From the NCBI GenBank assembly GCA_963589425.1, contig CAVAKZ010000005.1:17336-81335 (forward strand): 64,000 nucleotides of DNA. The letters are read 5' to 3'. Shown piece after piece: positions 16,832-24,928 of this stretch (the first letter of the stretch is position 1; every line of letters begins with the position of its first letter). The position numbers were made by a program, and so were the translations under genes. The notes beneath the pieces are model-generated. The model was given only the letters and a program-made list of their open reading frames with translations. It did no database searches and had not been told where the DNA came from. Source of the stretch: CAKRJP01 sp963589425. Lineage in GTDB: Bacteria > Bacillota > Clostridia > Lachnospirales > Lachnospiraceae.

Positions 16832-18812
16832 TTTTTTGCCTATAACAAGAGAGGAAATGTTAGAGAGAGGTTGGGAACAGCCGGATTTTGTATATGTTTC
16901 CGGAGATGCCTATGTAGACCACCCCTCCTTTGGACCGGCTATTATAAGTCGGATTTTAGAATCCAGAGGATACAAGGTGGCCATGATTTCTCAGCCCGAT
17001 TGGAAGGATAAGGAAAGTGTTAGGGTCTTTGGTGAGCCAAGACTTGGATTTTTGGTATCCGCAGGTAATATGGATTCTATGGTAAATCATTATTCGGTCT
17101 CTAAAAAAAGACGAAGGACAGACGCCTACACACCGGGAGGTCTTATGGGAAAACGGCCGGATTATGCGGTGGTTGTTTATGGAAATCTGATTCGTCAAAG
17201 CTACAAACATACCCCTATAATTTTGGGAGGTATCGAGGCTAGTTTAAGACGATTAGCTCACTATGATTACTGGTCAGATAAATTAAAGCGGTCTGTCCTA
17301 TTAGATTCAGGAGCAGACTTGATTTCCTATGGTATGGGAGAACACTCCATAGTAGAGATAGCAGATGCCTTAGATGCAGGTATTGCCGTGCAGGATATTA
17401 CCTATATTCCAGGTACGGTTTATAAGACCAAGACCCTGGACAGTGTTTATGATGCCCTTATGCTACCGGATTTTTCTTCTTTACAAAAAGATAAACTAAA
17501 TTATGCGAAAAGTTTTTATATCCAGTATTGCAACACTGATCCCAATGCCGGGAAACGGCTGGTGGAGCCTTATTCAGACCATTTGTACGTGGTGCAGAAT
17601 CCTGCGGCCGCAACCTTAAGCCAGATGGAAATGGACGACGTTTATGAGCTTCCCTTTACCAGAACCTACCATCCTTCCTATAAGGAGGCAGGAGGGGTTC
17701 CAGCAATTTCAGAGGTGAAGTTTAGCCTTATTAGCAACCGTGGATGTTTTGGAGGCTGTAATTTTTGCGCCCTGACCTTCCATCAGGGAAGGATCCTTCA
17801 AACCAGAAGTCATGAGTCCCTGGTAAAAGAGGCGGAGCAAATGACTAAGGACGAAGATTTTAAGGGATATATCCATGATGTGGGAGGCCCCACAGCCAAT
17901 TTTAGACAACCATCCTGTGAAAAGCAGCTGACAAAGGGAGTTTGCAGTAATAAGCAATGTCTCTTCCCTAAACCCTGTGGGAATCTGACAGTAGACCATA
18001 GAGATTATGTGAAGCTATTAAGAAAATTAAGGCAAGTTCCCGGTGTGAAAAAAGTATTTATTCGTTCCGGTATCCGATTTGACTATGTTATGGCAGATAA
18101 GGATGATACTTTTCTTCGGGAGTTGTGCAAATATCATGTCAGTGGTCAATTAAAGGTGGCGCCGGAACATGTTTCCGATAATGTTTTATCCTTAATGGGA
18201 AAACCTGAAAATTCCGTGTATCGAAGCTTTACAGATAAGTATAAAAAAGTAAATAAGGAACTGGGGATGGACCAGTATCTGGTGCCCTATCTAATGTCCT
18301 CCCATCCGGGATCAAGGCTTTCTGATGCCATAGAACTGGCAGAACATTTGCGGGATTTAGGCTACATGCCGGAACAGGTACAGGATTTTTATCCTACACC
18401 CTCTACTATTTCTACCTGCATGTATTACACAGGGGTGGATCCTAGAAATATGAAACCGGTTTATGTTCCAAAGAACCCTCATGAGAAGGCAATGCAGAGG
18501 GCCTTGATTCAATATAGGGACCCGAAAAATTACGACCTGGTTATGGAGGCTTTAAAAAAAGAGGGGCGCATGGATTTGGTAGGATTTGGCAGAGAATGCC
18601 TGATACCTCCAAGAAAGATGTCTTCGGAGAAATATGGTAAATCCAGTAAGTCTAGTAAGTCCGGTAAGTCCAGTAAAACGGCTAAAAAAAGGGACGAAAA
18701 AAAGTCTGGAAAGCTAAGGGAAGTCGGAAGAAGCAAACCGGTAAAGTATGCCGGAAAAAATAAGAAAAAAGATGATAAGGGAAGAATAAATGAAAAAATT
18801 AGTAAAGGGTAG
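16821..18812 (+). CDS. YgiQ-family radical SAM protein
   Basis: A 663-residue radical SAM protein of the YgiQ (UPF0313) family, function unknown. The 4Fe-4S motif CxxxCxxC is C309, C313 and C316 in RGCFGGCNFCALTFHQGR. The N-terminal third is the family's cobalamin-binding-like segment (FVYVSGDAYVDHPSFG). A further Cys group (CSNKQCLFPKPCGN) follows the radical SAM core. The last 50 or so residues are a low-complexity Lys/Ser/Gly tail (SSKSSKSGKSSK) that could bind nucleic acid. It overlaps the preceding gene by 11 nt and the following gene by 23 nt, so translation is probably coupled. Confidence 0.92.
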   Translation: MNHNFLPITREEMLERGWEQPDFVYVSGDAYVDHPSFGPAIISRILESRGYKVAMISQPDWKDKESVRVFGEPRLGFLVSAGNMDSMVNHYSVSKKRRRTDAYTPGGLMGKRPDYAVVVYGNLIRQSYKHTPIILGGIEASLRRLAHYDYWSDKLKRSVLLDSGADLISYGMGEHSIVEIADALDAGIAVQDITYIPGTVYKTKTLDSVYDALMLPDFSSLQKDKLNYAKSFYIQYCNTDPNAGKRLVEPYSDHLYVVQNPAAATLSQMEMDDVYELPFTRTYHPSYKEAGGVPAISEVKFSLISNRGCFGGCNFCALTFHQGRILQTRSHESLVKEAEQMTKDEDFKGYIHDVGGPTANFRQPSCEKQLTKGVCSNKQCLFPKPCGNLTVDHRDYVKLLRKLRQVPGVKKVFIRSGIRFDYVMADKDDTFLRELCKYHVSGQLKVAPEHVSDNVLSLMGKPENSVYRSFTDKYKKVNKELGMDQYLVPYLMSSHPGSRLSDAIELAEHLRDLGYMPEQVQDFYPTPSTISTCMYYTGVDPRNMKPVYVPKNPHEKAMQRALIQYRDPKNYDLVMEALKKEGRMDLVGFGRECLIPPRKMSSEKYGKSSKSSKSGKSSKTAKKRDEKKSGKLREVGRSKPVKYAGKNKKKDDKGRINEKISKG

Positions 18813-19368
18813 ACCAGGATATATCAGGCGTCGCAAAAACAGATATCTTATGTGGGCGATTTTAGAATTTGCAGTGGTTCTTTTATTGTTTGCTCTTGGA
18901 ATCTGGCAGACAGGAAGCAGAAAAAATATTTTGACCATTGTAGCAATCGTAGGATGCCTTCCGGCAGCAAAAATGCTGGTGGAATATATTGTTATGTTTC
19001 CTTTTAATGGAATCAGTAAAATTTGTGGCAAAGAAATTAAGGAAAAAGCAGGGCTCCTTACAATAGCCTATGACCTTATTTTTACCTGCAATGAAAAATT
19101 AATGCAGGTAGACGCCATTGTGATTAGCGATCACGTGGTTTGCGGTTACACATCCTGTGAGAAAACCGATGAAAAGGCAGTGACAGACATGTTAAAGAAC
19201 CTATTGTCATCAGAAAATTATGAGAAAATGACTGTGAAAATCTTCCACGATTACACTGCTTTTTTAAGTAGGGCAGAGGGTTTAAATAGTATGGCAGAAG
19301 TAAGTAATGCTTCTCCGGGAAGGAAGGAGAAGGGGATCCGCCATCTGTTCTTAAGTGTCTCTATGTAG
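18790..19368 (+). CDS. Small membrane protein of unknown function
   Basis: A 192-residue protein with a basic N-terminus (MKKLVKGRPGYIRRRKNRY) and two close transmembrane segments at about residues 20-40 and 46-70. A cytoplasmic domain follows, from about residue 75, with two Cys in CGYTSC. I do not recognise the family. Its start lies 23 nt inside the ygiQ gene and rluA-like follows after 54 nt, so it is expressed with RNA-modification genes. Function is open. Confidence 0.7.
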   Translation: MKKLVKGRPGYIRRRKNRYLMWAILEFAVVLLLFALGIWQTGSRKNILTIVAIVGCLPAAKMLVEYIVMFPFNGISKICGKEIKEKAGLLTIAYDLIFTCNEKLMQVDAIVISDHVVCGYTSCEKTDEKAVTDMLKNLLSSENYEKMTVKIFHDYTAFLSRAEGLNSMAEVSNASPGRKEKGIRHLFLSVSM

Positions 19369-19422
19369 GAACGCTACGTAGAAAAACTAAGTGGAAGGCC
19401 TGGGTTATTGTAGTTATTGTAT

Positions 19423-20481
19423 ATGAAAGAGATTAAGATTACTAGCAAGGAATCCGGTCAAAGACTGGATAAGCTTTTAAAAAAATATTTACAGGAAGCA
19501 TCCGGAAGCTTTATTTATAAAATGCTTCGGAAGAAAAATATAGTCTTAAATGACAAAAAGGCTGCAGGAAATGAAAAATTAACAGAGGGAGATTCTGTAA
19601 AATTATATTTTTCAGAGGAAACATTAAACAAGTTTCTTGGGAAAAATTCTCTGGAATTAAAGGAAGATGGTAAAGGGGTTAAGCCTTCTAAGAAGCAGAA
19701 GCAGGGAAGCTTTGGAAATCCCAAGGCGGTTAAAGTGATTTATGAGGATGATCACATTCTATTGCTTAATAAGCCTGTAGGAGAGCTTTCTCAGAAGGCA
19801 AATCTCCATGACCTTTCCATGGTGGAGCATTTGACGGCCTATCTTTTGGAAAATAAGAGCCTAACAAAAGAGGATCTGCAAACCTTTCATCCTTCAATCT
19901 GCAATCGCTTGGACCGCAATACCAGCGGAATTTTGGTAGCAGGAAAAACCATGCCGGGTCTTCAGAAGATGGGAGAGATTTTTAAAGATCGAAGCCTAAA
20001 AAAATATTATCTTTGCATGGTCAAGGGAAAAGTTACTAAAGGGGCACATATAGAAGGATTTCTTGAAAAAAACCAGAAGATTAATTGTGTAGCAATAAAA
20101 AAACATTCTGCTGCCAATGGAAAGCCTATTCAGACAGAGTACACCCCCTTGGCCTGGAATGAGGAAGTGACTCTTCTTAGAGTACACTTGATCACAGGAA
20201 AGACTCATCAGATCAGGGCCCACCTAGCTTCTATAGGTCATCCGCTTTTGGGGGATTACAAGTATGGTGACAAATCTTTCAATGATAAATATAAGAAAGA
20301 ATATGGATTAGGATCTCAGTTTTTACATGCCTATGAAATTTGCTTTCCAAGGATGGAAGAACCCTTAGATGATTTGTCTGAGAAAACATTTATGGCAGCC
20401 CTTCCGGAGATATTTTGGAGAATCGTAAAGGAGACAAAATGGCAGCATGGAATTCAAGAGGCCTTAGAGGTTCCACATTAG
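19423..20481 (+). CDS. RluA-family pseudouridine synthase
   Basis: Pseudouridine synthase of the RluA/C/D group, 352 residues. An N-terminal S4 domain (SGQRLDKLLKKYL) precedes the catalytic domain with VIYEDDHILLLNKPVG, the active Asp in CNRLDRNTSGILVAGK, and the closing motif LITGKTHQIRAHLASIGHPLLGD. ATG at 19423 is chosen; an upstream TTG at 19417 is possible, and no strong Shine-Dalgarno is seen for either. A Lys-rich linker separates the S4 and catalytic domains. The final 43 nt overlap the recU start. The target uridines are unknown. Confidence 0.9.
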   Translation: MKEIKITSKESGQRLDKLLKKYLQEASGSFIYKMLRKKNIVLNDKKAAGNEKLTEGDSVKLYFSEETLNKFLGKNSLELKEDGKGVKPSKKQKQGSFGNPKAVKVIYEDDHILLLNKPVGELSQKANLHDLSMVEHLTAYLLENKSLTKEDLQTFHPSICNRLDRNTSGILVAGKTMPGLQKMGEIFKDRSLKKYYLCMVKGKVTKGAHIEGFLEKNQKINCVAIKKHSAANGKPIQTEYTPLAWNEEVTLLRVHLITGKTHQIRAHLASIGHPLLGDYKYGDKSFNDKYKKEYGLGSQFLHAYEICFPRMEEPLDDLSEKTFMAALPEIFWRIVKETKWQHGIQEALEVPH

Positions 20482-20981
20482 AGGAGATGGTAAATCGTAG
20501 CAATGAACGCTATCGAAAGCAGGGGCTGGCCCTGGTACAAAAAATTCCAACCCCTATTACTCCTGTACAGATTGATAAGAATCACAGACACATTACCCTG
20601 GCTTATTTTGATCAGAAAAGTACTATTGATTATATTGGAGCTGTACAGGGAATCCCTGTGTGCTTTGATGCCAAGGAATGTGTGGCAGATACTTTTCCCC
20701 TGCAAAATGTCCATGAACATCAGGTTGAGTTTATGGGAGATTTTGAAAAGCAAGATGGGATTGCATTTATTTTAATTTATTTTTCAACAAGAAATGAGCT
20801 TTATTATCTGCGTTATAAAGAATTAAAGTTTTTTTGGGATCGTTCAAAGGCCGGCGGCCGAAAAAGTTTTAGAAGAGATGAACTTCAGGAAGGCTTTTTT
20901 TTCTCCTTAAATAAGGGAATCTATGTTCCCTACTTAGATCTCTTAAACAAGGATCTTGAACTTAGGGAGGAACCTTCATAA
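20439..20981 (+). CDS. recU: Holliday junction resolvase RecU
   Basis: Firmicutes Holliday-junction resolvase, counterpart of RuvC. The 180 residues include the N-terminal SRGLRGSTLEEMVNRSNERYR, the catalytic ITLAYFDQKSTIDYIG, then VCFDAKEC (Asp-x-Lys of the PD-D/ExK fold) and FPLQNVHEHQVEFM. The ATG at 20439 is chosen because AAAGGAG precedes it and family proteins begin just before SRG. This places the start 43 nt inside the rluA-like gene. ruvAB is present in the same window (56452-58080), so the branch-migration partner is also encoded. Confidence 0.93.
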   Translation: MAAWNSRGLRGSTLEEMVNRSNERYRKQGLALVQKIPTPITPVQIDKNHRHITLAYFDQKSTIDYIGAVQGIPVCFDAKECVADTFPLQNVHEHQVEFMGDFEKQDGIAFILIYFSTRNELYYLRYKELKFFWDRSKAGGRKSFRRDELQEGFFFSLNKGIYVPYLDLLNKDLELREEPS

Positions 20982-21031
20982 AATACATAAGTTGGCATAT
21001 TTTTTGAGATGCAGATGGCTAAGGATGTTGG

Positions 21032-21060
21032 TTGACAAAGCTTTATAAAATGCTTATAAT
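21032..21060 (+). promoter_or_regulatory. his operon promoter, perfect consensus
   Basis: TTGACA (21032-21037), 17-nt spacer, TATAAT (21055-21060). The leader is only about 50 nt with no T-box or attenuator visible. Confidence 0.88.
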
Positions 21061-21073
21061 TTTATAGGTATTT

Positions 21074-21083
21074 TACCATGGTA
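21074..21083. promoter_or_regulatory. Palindrome at the his transcription start, possible operator
   Basis: TACCATGGTA, a perfect 10-bp palindrome about 7-16 nt after the predicted start. Its position would allow a repressor to block transcription. No known site is recognised. Confidence 0.3.
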
Positions 21084-21118
21084 GCATACTAAAGTGCTGG
21101 AGAGGACGGTTTACAGTT

Positions 21119-22363
21119 ATGAAGAGATTACTTCACACTCCTGAAGGAGTACGTGATATATACAATGTAGAATGCGGAAAGAAATTAGAATTGGAGGAGC
21201 GATTAAAAAAGGTATTACACCTTTATGGATTCCACGATATTCAAACTCCAATGTTTGAGTATTTCGACGTATTTCGAAAGGAGATCGGGACTATTCCCTC
21301 CAAGGATTTATATAAATTTTTTGACAAAGACGGGAATACCCTGGTGTTAAGACCGGATATTACCCCTTCTATTGCCCGGGTGGCCGCAACTCTTTTTCAG
21401 GAAGAGGAACTTCCTATTCGTCTGTGTTACACAGGTAATACCTTTGTCAATCAAAGTAAATATCAGGGAAGACTAAGCGAAAATACCCAGATGGGGGCAG
21501 AATATATTGGAGATGATTCCGTGGAAGCCGATGCTGAGATGCTGGCCTTAGTTATTGAGTCCATGCTGACAGTAGGTTTAAAGGAGTTCCAGTTAAATGT
21601 AGGCAATGTGGAGTTTTTCCAGAGCCTTATGGAGGATGCAGCCCTTGATGAGGATGCAGAAGAGAGGGTTCTAGAGCTTATTGCCAACCGCAATTTCTTT
21701 GGGGTAGAAGACTACTTAGACAGTATTCAGGTGAAGAGAAGTTCCAGAGAGGCCTTCGTTGCATTAAATCAGTTAGTGGGTGGCGTGGAGATTTTAGAGA
21801 GAGCTAGAGATTTGGCGCCGAATTCCAAGGGAGTTAAGGCTGTTCTTAGACTTGAGCAGATTTATAATATTTTGAAACAGTACGGCGTAGAAAAATTTAT
21901 CACTTTTGATCTTAGTATGACAGGAACCTACGGATATTATACCGGTATTATTTTCAGAGGCTACACCTATGGAATCGGGGATGCAGTAGTTCGGGGGGGA
22001 CGCTACGATCATTTGATTGAAAAATTTGGTAAACAGTCTCCTTCTGTAGGCTTTGCCATAGTGGTGGATGAGCTTATGAATGCTCTCACCAGGCAGAAGG
22101 CCAGAGTTATGTACAGCAGAAAGAATTACATAGTTCTCTATGATGAGGGAAGACAAAAAGAGGCCATTTCCCTGGCAAGAGATTTTAGACGAAAAGCGAA
22201 AAATACAGAGCTTTTAAAGAAGGATCCAAAGAAAGACTTAGAAGTATATGTAAGCTACGGGGATGAATACTATGCCAGCAAGCTGATTTACATTTGCAGT
22301 ACCGGAGATATTACCATGGTGAATTTGTTGACCGGTGAGAGAAAGACCATAGATAGGAGTTAA
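21119..22363 (+). CDS. hisZ: ATP phosphoribosyltransferase regulatory subunit
   Basis: Catalytically inactive histidyl-tRNA synthetase paralogue that binds short-form HisG and is needed for its activity and histidine feedback. The 414 residues show HisRS-like features (LLHTPEGVRDIYN, RPDITPSIARVAATLF, GGRYDHLIEKFGK) but lack a HisRS-type anticodon-binding domain; a divergent C-terminal part remains. RBS GGAGAGGA lies upstream. It heads the his operon and is followed 6 nt later by hisG of short type, the expected pairing. Confidence 0.93.
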   Translation: MKRLLHTPEGVRDIYNVECGKKLELEERLKKVLHLYGFHDIQTPMFEYFDVFRKEIGTIPSKDLYKFFDKDGNTLVLRPDITPSIARVAATLFQEEELPIRLCYTGNTFVNQSKYQGRLSENTQMGAEYIGDDSVEADAEMLALVIESMLTVGLKEFQLNVGNVEFFQSLMEDAALDEDAEERVLELIANRNFFGVEDYLDSIQVKRSSREAFVALNQLVGGVEILERARDLAPNSKGVKAVLRLEQIYNILKQYGVEKFITFDLSMTGTYGYYTGIIFRGYTYGIGDAVVRGGRYDHLIEKFGKQSPSVGFAIVVDELMNALTRQKARVMYSRKNYIVLYDEGRQKEAISLARDFRRKAKNTELLKKDPKKDLEVYVSYGDEYYASKLIYICSTGDITMVNLLTGERKTIDRS

Positions 22364-22369
22364 TGCCAT

Positions 22370-23005
22370 ATGAGATATTTAACCTTTGCATTAGGAAAAG
22401 GACGCCTTGCCCATCAGACTTTGGAGCTGTTTGAAAAGATTGGAATTACCTGCGAGGAAATGAAGGATAAAAGCTCCAGAAAGCTGATTTTTACCAATGA
22501 GGAACTGAAACTGCGCTTCTTTCTTTCTAAAGGCCCTGATGTACCTACATACGTAGAGTATGGAGCTGCAGATATCGGTGTTGTAGGTAAGGACACGATT
22601 TTGGAGGAAGGCAGAAAAGTCCACGAGGTGCTGGATCTAGGTTACGGAAAATGTCGTATGTGTGTATGTGGTTATAAGGAGGCTATGCCACTTTTACAGC
22701 ATCATGAATTGATTCGTGTAGCGACTAAGTATCCTAATATTGCGAAAGATTATTTTTATAATACCAAGCATCAGACTGTGGAGATTATTAAGTTGAATGG
22801 GTCGATTGAGCTTGCTCCTATTGTAGGCCTGTCAGAAGTTATTGTGGATATTGTGGAGACTGGTTCTACCCTAAAGGAAAATGGCTTGCAGGTTCTTGAG
22901 GAGGTTTGCCCTCTTTCAGCAAGAATGATTGTAAATCCTGTAAGTATGCGTATGGAGGCAGATCGAATTAATGATTTGATCGCTAGACTAAAAACAAAGT
23001 TGTAA
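22370..23005 (+). CDS. hisG: ATP phosphoribosyltransferase, short form
   Basis: First step of histidine synthesis: ATP plus PRPP gives phosphoribosyl-ATP. The 211 residues are the catalytic part only, with no C-terminal regulatory domain, which fits the presence of hisZ. Motifs: ALGKGRLAHQTLELF at the N-terminus, YGAADIGVVGKDTILE and the PRPP-binding VDIVETGSTLKENGL. It lies 6 nt after hisZ and 19 nt before hisD. Confidence 0.96.
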   Translation: MRYLTFALGKGRLAHQTLELFEKIGITCEEMKDKSSRKLIFTNEELKLRFFLSKGPDVPTYVEYGAADIGVVGKDTILEEGRKVHEVLDLGYGKCRMCVCGYKEAMPLLQHHELIRVATKYPNIAKDYFYNTKHQTVEIIKLNGSIELAPIVGLSEVIVDIVETGSTLKENGLQVLEEVCPLSARMIVNPVSMRMEADRINDLIARLKTKL

Positions 23006-23024
23006 AGGAAAGGATGGGAGATTC

Positions 23025-24314
23025 ATGAGGATACAACACTTGAATTCAGAATCAAAGAAGAATCTTTTGGAGGATCTTTTAAAGAGAAGTCCTAACAATT
23101 ACGGACAATATGAAAAAGGTGTACAGGAAATCCTATCTCGGGTAAAAGAAGAAAAAGATCAGGCAATTTTTGATTATACTGAGAAGTTCGATCATGTTAA
23201 AATAGACGCCTCAACCATTAAGGTTACTGAAGAAGAGATTAAGGAAGCCTATGAGAGAGTAGATGAAAAGCTCGTTGAAATCATCAAAAAAGCCCTTCTT
23301 AATATTCGCAGCTACCACGAAAAGCAAAAACAGTATAGTTGGTTTGACAGTAAACCGGATGGCACGATCCTGGGTCAAAAGGTGACAGCCCTTCAGAGGG
23401 TTGGGGTATATGTTCCGGGAGGAAAGGCTGTCTATCCTTCTTCTGTTCTTATGAATATTCTTCCGGCCAAGGTGGCAGGGGTAGAAGAGATTATTATGGT
23501 AACTCCTCCGGGAAAGGATGGCAAGGTTAATCCTAATACCCTGGTAGCGGCAAATGAAGCCGGTGCTACAGCAATCTATAAGGTAGGAGGTGCCCAGGCT
23601 ATTGGTGCCTTGGCTTATGGAACCGAGACCATTCCAAAGGTTGATAAGATTGTAGGACCCGGAAATATTTATGTAGCCCTGGCCAAAAAGGCAGTTTATG
23701 GTCACGTAAGCATTGATGCTATTGCGGGACCTAGTGAGATCCTTGTTATTGCTGATGAGACGGCAAATCCAAGATACGTTGCGGCAGATCTTCTTTCTCA
23801 GGCAGAACATGATGAGCTGGCTTCTGCAATTTTAGTAACCACCAGCGATGATTTTGCGAAAAAGGTTTCAGAGGAAGTAGATAAGTTCGTAGAAGAACTT
23901 TCAAGAAAAGAAATAATTACTAAGTCTCTGGAAAATTATGGATATATCTTAGTGGCAGAAGATATGGATGCCGCCATAGAGATCGCCAACGAAATCGCTT
24001 CGGAGCATTTGGAGATCCAGACAGCAAATCCTTTTGACCTTATGACAAAAATCAGAAATGCAGGGGCCATCTTTATCGGAGAGTACTCCAGCGAGCCTTT
24101 GGGAGATTATTTTGCAGGACCAAACCATGTGCTTCCAACCAACGGAACTGCTAAATTCTTCTCACCTTTATCTGTGGATGATTTTATTAAGAAGTCCAGC
24201 ATTATTTCTTATTCAAGAAATGCACTGGAAGCAATCCATACAGATATTGAGAAATTTGCGGAGGCAGAGCAGCTTACCGCCCATGCAAATTCCATTAAAG
24301 TAAGATTCGAGTAA
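23025..24314 (+). CDS. hisD: Histidinol dehydrogenase
   Basis: Last two oxidations of histidine synthesis, from L-histidinol to L-histidine with two NAD+. The 429-residue protein has the signature region from VDKIVGPGNIYV to IAGPSEILVIADE, the zinc and catalytic residues in LLSQAEHDELA, SEHLEIQ with the active Glu/His, and AGAIFIGEYSSEPLGDYFAGPNHVLPT. RBS AGGAAAGGATGGGAG. It sits between hisG and hisB in one operon. Confidence 0.97.
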   Translation: MRIQHLNSESKKNLLEDLLKRSPNNYGQYEKGVQEILSRVKEEKDQAIFDYTEKFDHVKIDASTIKVTEEEIKEAYERVDEKLVEIIKKALLNIRSYHEKQKQYSWFDSKPDGTILGQKVTALQRVGVYVPGGKAVYPSSVLMNILPAKVAGVEEIIMVTPPGKDGKVNPNTLVAANEAGATAIYKVGGAQAIGALAYGTETIPKVDKIVGPGNIYVALAKKAVYGHVSIDAIAGPSEILVIADETANPRYVAADLLSQAEHDELASAILVTTSDDFAKKVSEEVDKFVEELSRKEIITKSLENYGYILVAEDMDAAIEIANEIASEHLEIQTANPFDLMTKIRNAGAIFIGEYSSEPLGDYFAGPNHVLPTNGTAKFFSPLSVDDFIKKSSIISYSRNALEAIHTDIEKFAEAEQLTAHANSIKVRFE

Positions 24315-24329
24315 GGGAGGAAGCTTAGA

Positions 24330-24917
24330 ATGGAAAGAATTGCAACTTGTAAAAGAAGTACCAAAGAGACGGATATTTCAGTAACCATTAACCTGGACGG
24401 TACAGGAAAAAGTGATATTGACACAGGTGTTGGATTTTTCGACCACATGCTGACTGGCTTTGCCAAGCATGGCCTCTTTGATCTTTCGGTAAGGGTGCAG
24501 GGAGATTTGGAAGTAGATGCCCATCACACCATAGAGGATACAGGAATTGTACTGGGCCAGGCAATTTTACAGGCTCTTGGAGATAAGGCCGGAATCAAAC
24601 GCTTTGGGTATTTTATCCTGCCTATGGACGAGACCTTGGCTCTTTGTGCTGTGGATCTTTCCGGAAGACCTTATCTAAAATTTGATGCAAGCTTTGACGC
24701 CCCTATGATGGGGGCTATGGACACCCAGATGGTAAAAGAATTTTTTTATGCGGTTTCCTACAGTGCAATGATCAATCTTCACTTGAAGATTATGGATGGT
24801 GAAAACGATCACCATAAAACAGAGGCTTTATTTAAGGCCTTTGGCAAGGCTCTTGATATGGCAACCATGGAGGAGCCTAGAATTACCGGTACCTGGAGTA
24901 CCAAAGGTAGCCTTTAG
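24330..24917 (+). CDS. hisB: Imidazoleglycerol-phosphate dehydratase
   Basis: Dehydrates imidazole glycerol phosphate to imidazole acetol phosphate. The 195 residues are the dehydratase only, not the bifunctional enterobacterial form with a phosphatase. Manganese-binding His clusters are DHMLTGFAKHG, DAHHTIEDTGI and ENDHHKTEALFK. RBS GGGAGGAAG. hisIE follows after 11 nt. Confidence 0.96.
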   Translation: MERIATCKRSTKETDISVTINLDGTGKSDIDTGVGFFDHMLTGFAKHGLFDLSVRVQGDLEVDAHHTIEDTGIVLGQAILQALGDKAGIKRFGYFILPMDETLALCAVDLSGRPYLKFDASFDAPMMGAMDTQMVKEFFYAVSYSAMINLHLKIMDGENDHHKTEALFKAFGKALDMATMEEPRITGTWSTKGSL

Positions 24918-24928
24918 GAGGAAAGAAT

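Noticed and set aside
23211..23810. Long open frame (199 codons) on the minus strand
   Set aside because: It lies fully inside hisD on the other strand, has a Cys/Arg/Asn/Ser-rich composition unlike a real protein, and has no Shine-Dalgarno.
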